Positions 61,605 through 64,000 of a stretch of DNA of 64,000 bases are shown piece by piece (positions within the stretch are counted from its first letter, which is position 1; every line of letters begins with the position of its first letter). The notes beneath the pieces were generated by a model, which was not told where the DNA came from, made no database searches, and worked only from the letters and a program-made list of their open reading frames with translations. Source of the stretch: Pseudomonas sp. ANT_H4 (lineage in GTDB: Bacteria; Pseudomonadota; Gammaproteobacteria; Pseudomonadales; Pseudomonadaceae); the NCBI RefSeq assembly GCF_008369295.1, contig NZ_VOBG01000005.1, forward strand, positions 186,001 to 250,000. The letters run 5' to 3'. The position numbers and the translations under genes are program-made.

Positions 61605-62672
61605 TCAGAGTGCGGATTTGCCGATGACGTTCAGGCTCATCTGCTCTAGCAGCTTGTTCATGTGAATGAACTGCGCAAAGCGTTTGTCCTGGGTCTGGCC
61701 ATGGAAGAATCGGTAGTAGATCTGCTGCACGATGCCGGCCAGGCGGAACAGGCCATAGGTGTAGTAGAAGTCGTAATTGTCGATCTGGATTCCCGAACGT
61801 TCGGCGTAGTAGTCGACGAACTGGCGGCGGGTGAGCATGCCGGGGGCGTTGCTTGGCTGGCGGCGCATCAATTGCACGGGCGCAGGGTCTGCGGCCTCGA
61901 TCCAGTAGGCGAGGGTGTTGCCCAAATCCATCAGCGGATCGCCGAGGGTGGTCAGCTCCCAGTCCAGCACGCCGATGATCTGCATCGGGTTGTGCGGGTC
62001 GAGGATCACGTTGTCGAAGCGGTAGTCGTTGTGGACGATGCTCGACGTCGGGTGGTCGGCCGGCATCTTGTCGTTGAGCCAGGCGCGCACGGTTTCCCAG
62101 CTGGGGGCGTCGGGGGTCAGGGCTTTTTCGTAGCGGTCGCTCCAGCCGCGAATCTGCCGCTGGACGTAACCTTCGGGCTTGCCCAGGTCCGCCAGGCCGC
62201 AGGCGGTGTAATCCACCTGATGCAGCTCGACGAACTTGTCGATAAAGCTTTTGCACAGGGCGCCGGTAGCCGCCGCGTCCAGGCCCAGTTCCGGCGGCAG
62301 GTCCGAACGCAGGATGATGCCGTTGACCCGCTCCATCACATAGAACTCGGCGCCGATCACTGCTTCATCGGTGCAGTGCACGTAGGCCTTGGGGCAGTAC
62401 GGGAAGCCGTCCTTGAGTTGATTGAGAATGCGAAATTCGCGGCCCATGTCATGGGCGGACTTGGCCTTGTGGCCAAACGGCGGGCGGCGCAGGACGAATT
62501 CCTGGTTCGGGTATTCCAGCAGGTAGGTCAGGTTGGAAGCGCCCCCCGGGAACTGGCTGATCTTCGGTGTGCCGCTTAAGTCCGCAATATGGGCCTTTAA
62601 GTAGGGATCGATCAGGCTGGCATCAAGTTCTTCGCCTGGGCGAATCTGGGTGGATTGGTCATTGAGCGCCAT
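61605..62672 (-). CDS. Phosphotransferase-family protein (ACAD10/11-like)
   Basis: This 355-residue protein has an aminoglycoside-phosphotransferase-like kinase fold: FVLRRPPFGHKAKSAHDM near residue 55-75, catalytic loop VHNDYRFDNVILD near 210, and GVLDWELTTLGDPLMDLG near 230-248. Relatives of this family are linked to 4-hydroxy acid or acyl-CoA breakdown, sometimes fused to acyl-CoA dehydrogenases. It is co-transcribed with the SDR gene. Substrate is not known. Confidence 0.88.
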   Translation of the reverse strand: MALNDQSTQIRPGEELDASLIDPYLKAHIADLSGTPKISQFPGGASNLTYLLEYPNQEFVLRRPPFGHKAKSAHDMGREFRILNQLKDGFPYCPKAYVHCTDEAVIGAEFYVMERVNGIILRSDLPPELGLDAAATGALCKSFIDKFVELHQVDYTACGLADLGKPEGYVQRQIRGWSDRYEKALTPDAPSWETVRAWLNDKMPADHPTSSIVHNDYRFDNVILDPHNPMQIIGVLDWELTTLGDPLMDLGNTLAYWIEAADPAPVQLMRRQPSNAPGMLTRRQFVDYYAERSGIQIDNYDFYYTYGLFRLAGIVQQIYYRFFHGQTQDKRFAQFIHMNKLLEQMSLNVIGKSAL

Positions 62673-62817
62673 GCTTATCCCTTCTGCTTATTCTTGAGGC
62701 CTTGGACTATTGGCTAATCTAATGCGCGCAGCCGCTCAGCCACAAGGCCGGGGCGGCTTAATAGGTTAGCGTGTTGGCCGATGATCAGTGTTCCTGATAG
62801 GCCGTGCGCCCATGGCT

Positions 62818-63768
62818 TCAACTGCGCGGCGGCAAGGCTACCGGGGTCAGCACCGGCCGGCCGGCGAAGTATTCCAGCAGGTTGTCCGCCACGCGCTGCA
62901 CGGTGTCGTGGGCCGCTTCCGGCGACAGGCCCGCCACATGGGGCGTCAGCACCGTGTTGCTCAGCAGCTTGAGGGCGTCGGGCACGTTGGGCTCGTCGTC
63001 GAACACATCCAAGGCAGCACCACCGATGCGGCGTTGCTCAAGGGCGGTGATCAGGTCGGCAGTAACGATCACACTGCCGCGGGCAATGTTTACCAAAAAA
63101 CCGTTGGGGCCAAGGGCATCCAGGACCTGGCGGTCGACCAGATGGCGGGTGCCTGCGCCACCTGGGGTGGCGATGATCAGGAAGTCCACGGTGCGCGCTA
63201 GCTCCACGGGAGTCGAGCAGTAGGTGTAGTCCACATCAGTGCGGGGCTGGCGGCTGTGGTAGCTGATGTCCATATCGAAGCCCAGGGCCGCGCGCTTGGC
63301 GATGGCCATGCCCACCGCGCCCAGGCCAAGAATGCCAAGTTGTTTGCCAGCCAGGGAAGGGCGCATGACCTTGGGCCATTCGCTGCGGCGCACCGCCGCG
63401 TCCGACCGGGGAATATCGCGCACCAGCGACAGCAGCAGTGCCATGGCATGGTCCGCCACCGATGGCGAGTTCACCCCGGCACCGTTGGTCACAACGATCC
63501 CACGATTGCTGGCGGCCTGTAGGTCCACATGCTCGTAGCCAGCGCCGATCACACAGATGATCTCCAGCAACGGCAGGGCGGCGATTTCCTCGGCATACAA
63601 ACCCAGCGGGCCACGGGTCAGGACGGCCTGGATCTGCTCGCCATGGGTCTTGATCGCCTGGCTGCGTTCAGCAGGTGTGGGCGCGAGGATCACATGGAGA
63701 TCATTACTTTCGATGATCGACAGGTAGTCGTTGATGGTTTCAACCAGGACCAGAACAGTGATGGGCAT
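62818..63768 (-). CDS. D-2-hydroxyacid dehydrogenase
   Basis: This 316-residue NAD(P)-dependent enzyme has the Rossmann motif LGILGLGAVGMAIAKRA near residues 147-163, and the catalytic Arg (NIARGSVI), Glu (DDEPN) and His (LTPHVAGLS) in order. It reduces a 2-keto acid such as glyoxylate, hydroxypyruvate or 2-ketogluconate. The substrate cannot be read from sequence. It stands alone on the minus strand. The upstream region, with a possible operator at 63972, holds its promoter. Confidence 0.88.
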   Translation of the reverse strand: MPITVLVLVETINDYLSIIESNDLHVILAPTPAERSQAIKTHGEQIQAVLTRGPLGLYAEEIAALPLLEIICVIGAGYEHVDLQAASNRGIVVTNGAGVNSPSVADHAMALLLSLVRDIPRSDAAVRRSEWPKVMRPSLAGKQLGILGLGAVGMAIAKRAALGFDMDISYHSRQPRTDVDYTYCSTPVELARTVDFLIIATPGGAGTRHLVDRQVLDALGPNGFLVNIARGSVIVTADLITALEQRRIGGAALDVFDDEPNVPDALKLLSNTVLTPHVAGLSPEAAHDTVQRVADNLLEYFAGRPVLTPVALPPRS

Positions 63769-64000
63769 GTGAGGGCTCTTCCTGAGGGCTTGAGAGACGG
63801 ATTATGCGGGATTTTTTGTAAGACAGACCCCTCGCTTCAGGAGGGGGCCGTTAATAGTGCCACCTTAAAATTGAATGTCAGCAGCTTTTACTCGCCGCAC
63901 AAATGCCCCGTCCATTGCTGGGAGCGACTCGCGAGTGTCAACGCGTTAGTCGGATTTTTTGAGAGCCAGGGTTGTTATACCAAATCGTTTTTACCTGGCT
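63769..64000. other. Upstream region of the D-2-hydroxyacid dehydrogenase gene
   Basis: No gene is seen. At the right end TTGTTATACCAA (63972-63983) pairs with itself at 10 of 12 positions and lies inside longer arms AGCCAGG and CCTGGCT that meet the window edge. It resembles a GntR-type operator, but it may belong to a gene beyond the edge. Confidence 0.35.

Noticed and set aside
61573..62256. Upstream extension of the SDR frame
   Set aside because: This part lies inside the phosphotransferase-family gene in another frame, and SDR homology begins only at 61572, with a good ribosome-binding site.

Overview
The window is chromosomal DNA of a fluorescent-group Pseudomonas. The supporting signs are high GC content, palindromic REP/REPIN repeats of the type that litter P. 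fluorescens-group genomes (36411-36637, 49311-49340, 56595-56622), and gene sets and protein sequences that are close to pseudomonad ones (NAD-glutamate dehydrogenase, DctA, SbcCD, MoxR/Bat operon, H2-type T6SS). No rRNA, tRNA, CRISPR array or insertion sequence was recognised.

Region 1 (1-25843) is a complete type VI secretion system with the same gene order as the P. aeruginosa H2-T6SS. The leftward arm is hcp, vgrG, a DUF4123 adaptor, a lipoprotein gene and the 5' end of an unknown cargo/effector gene that runs off the left edge; successive genes from vgrG on overlap by ATGA. The rightward arm is tssA-tssB-tssC-tssE-(45-codon ORF)-tssF-tssG-clpV-sfa2 (sigma-54 activator)-orfX (46-aa lipoprotein)-fha-tssJ-tssK-tssL-tssM-phosphatase-kinase. 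The 722-bp divergent region between the arms holds three related 18-bp palindromes and a sigma-54-like -24/-12 element facing hcp, so local control of hcp by the cluster's own activator is a reasonable inference. A hairpin between hcp and vgrG probably attenuates transcription. A broken second kinase copy lies just after the cluster.

Region 2 (26083-30689) shows decay and rearrangement: the kinase remnant, two small conserved-looking proteins, a serine hydrolase with a homopolymer frameshift that is joined head-to-head to a 5'-truncated fadD-like acyl-CoA ligase, and an intact Gfo/Idh/MocA oxidoreductase with two GGAA-N6-TTCC-like operators upstream.

Region 3 (31033-49708) holds a YCF48/BNR protein with an RND (MMPL) transporter, a small DUF5629-like protein with a periplasmic lactonase-type beta-propeller, a 59-aa exported peptide, a glutathione S-transferase translationally coupled to sbcC-sbcD, the MoxR-DUF58-DUF4381-VWA-VWA/TPR-BatD operon, and an acidic 116-aa protein.

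Region 4 (50189-64000) is metabolic: the giant NAD-glutamate dehydrogenase with its terminator, a dctA-type dicarboxylate transporter followed by two GntR-type regulators, 3-methyladenine glycosylase, a periplasmic cupin, a MocR/PdxR-type regulator, an SDR dehydrogenase with a phosphotransferase-family protein, and a D-2-hydroxyacid dehydrogenase.

All functional names rest on motif and family recognition by eye. No database search was run.
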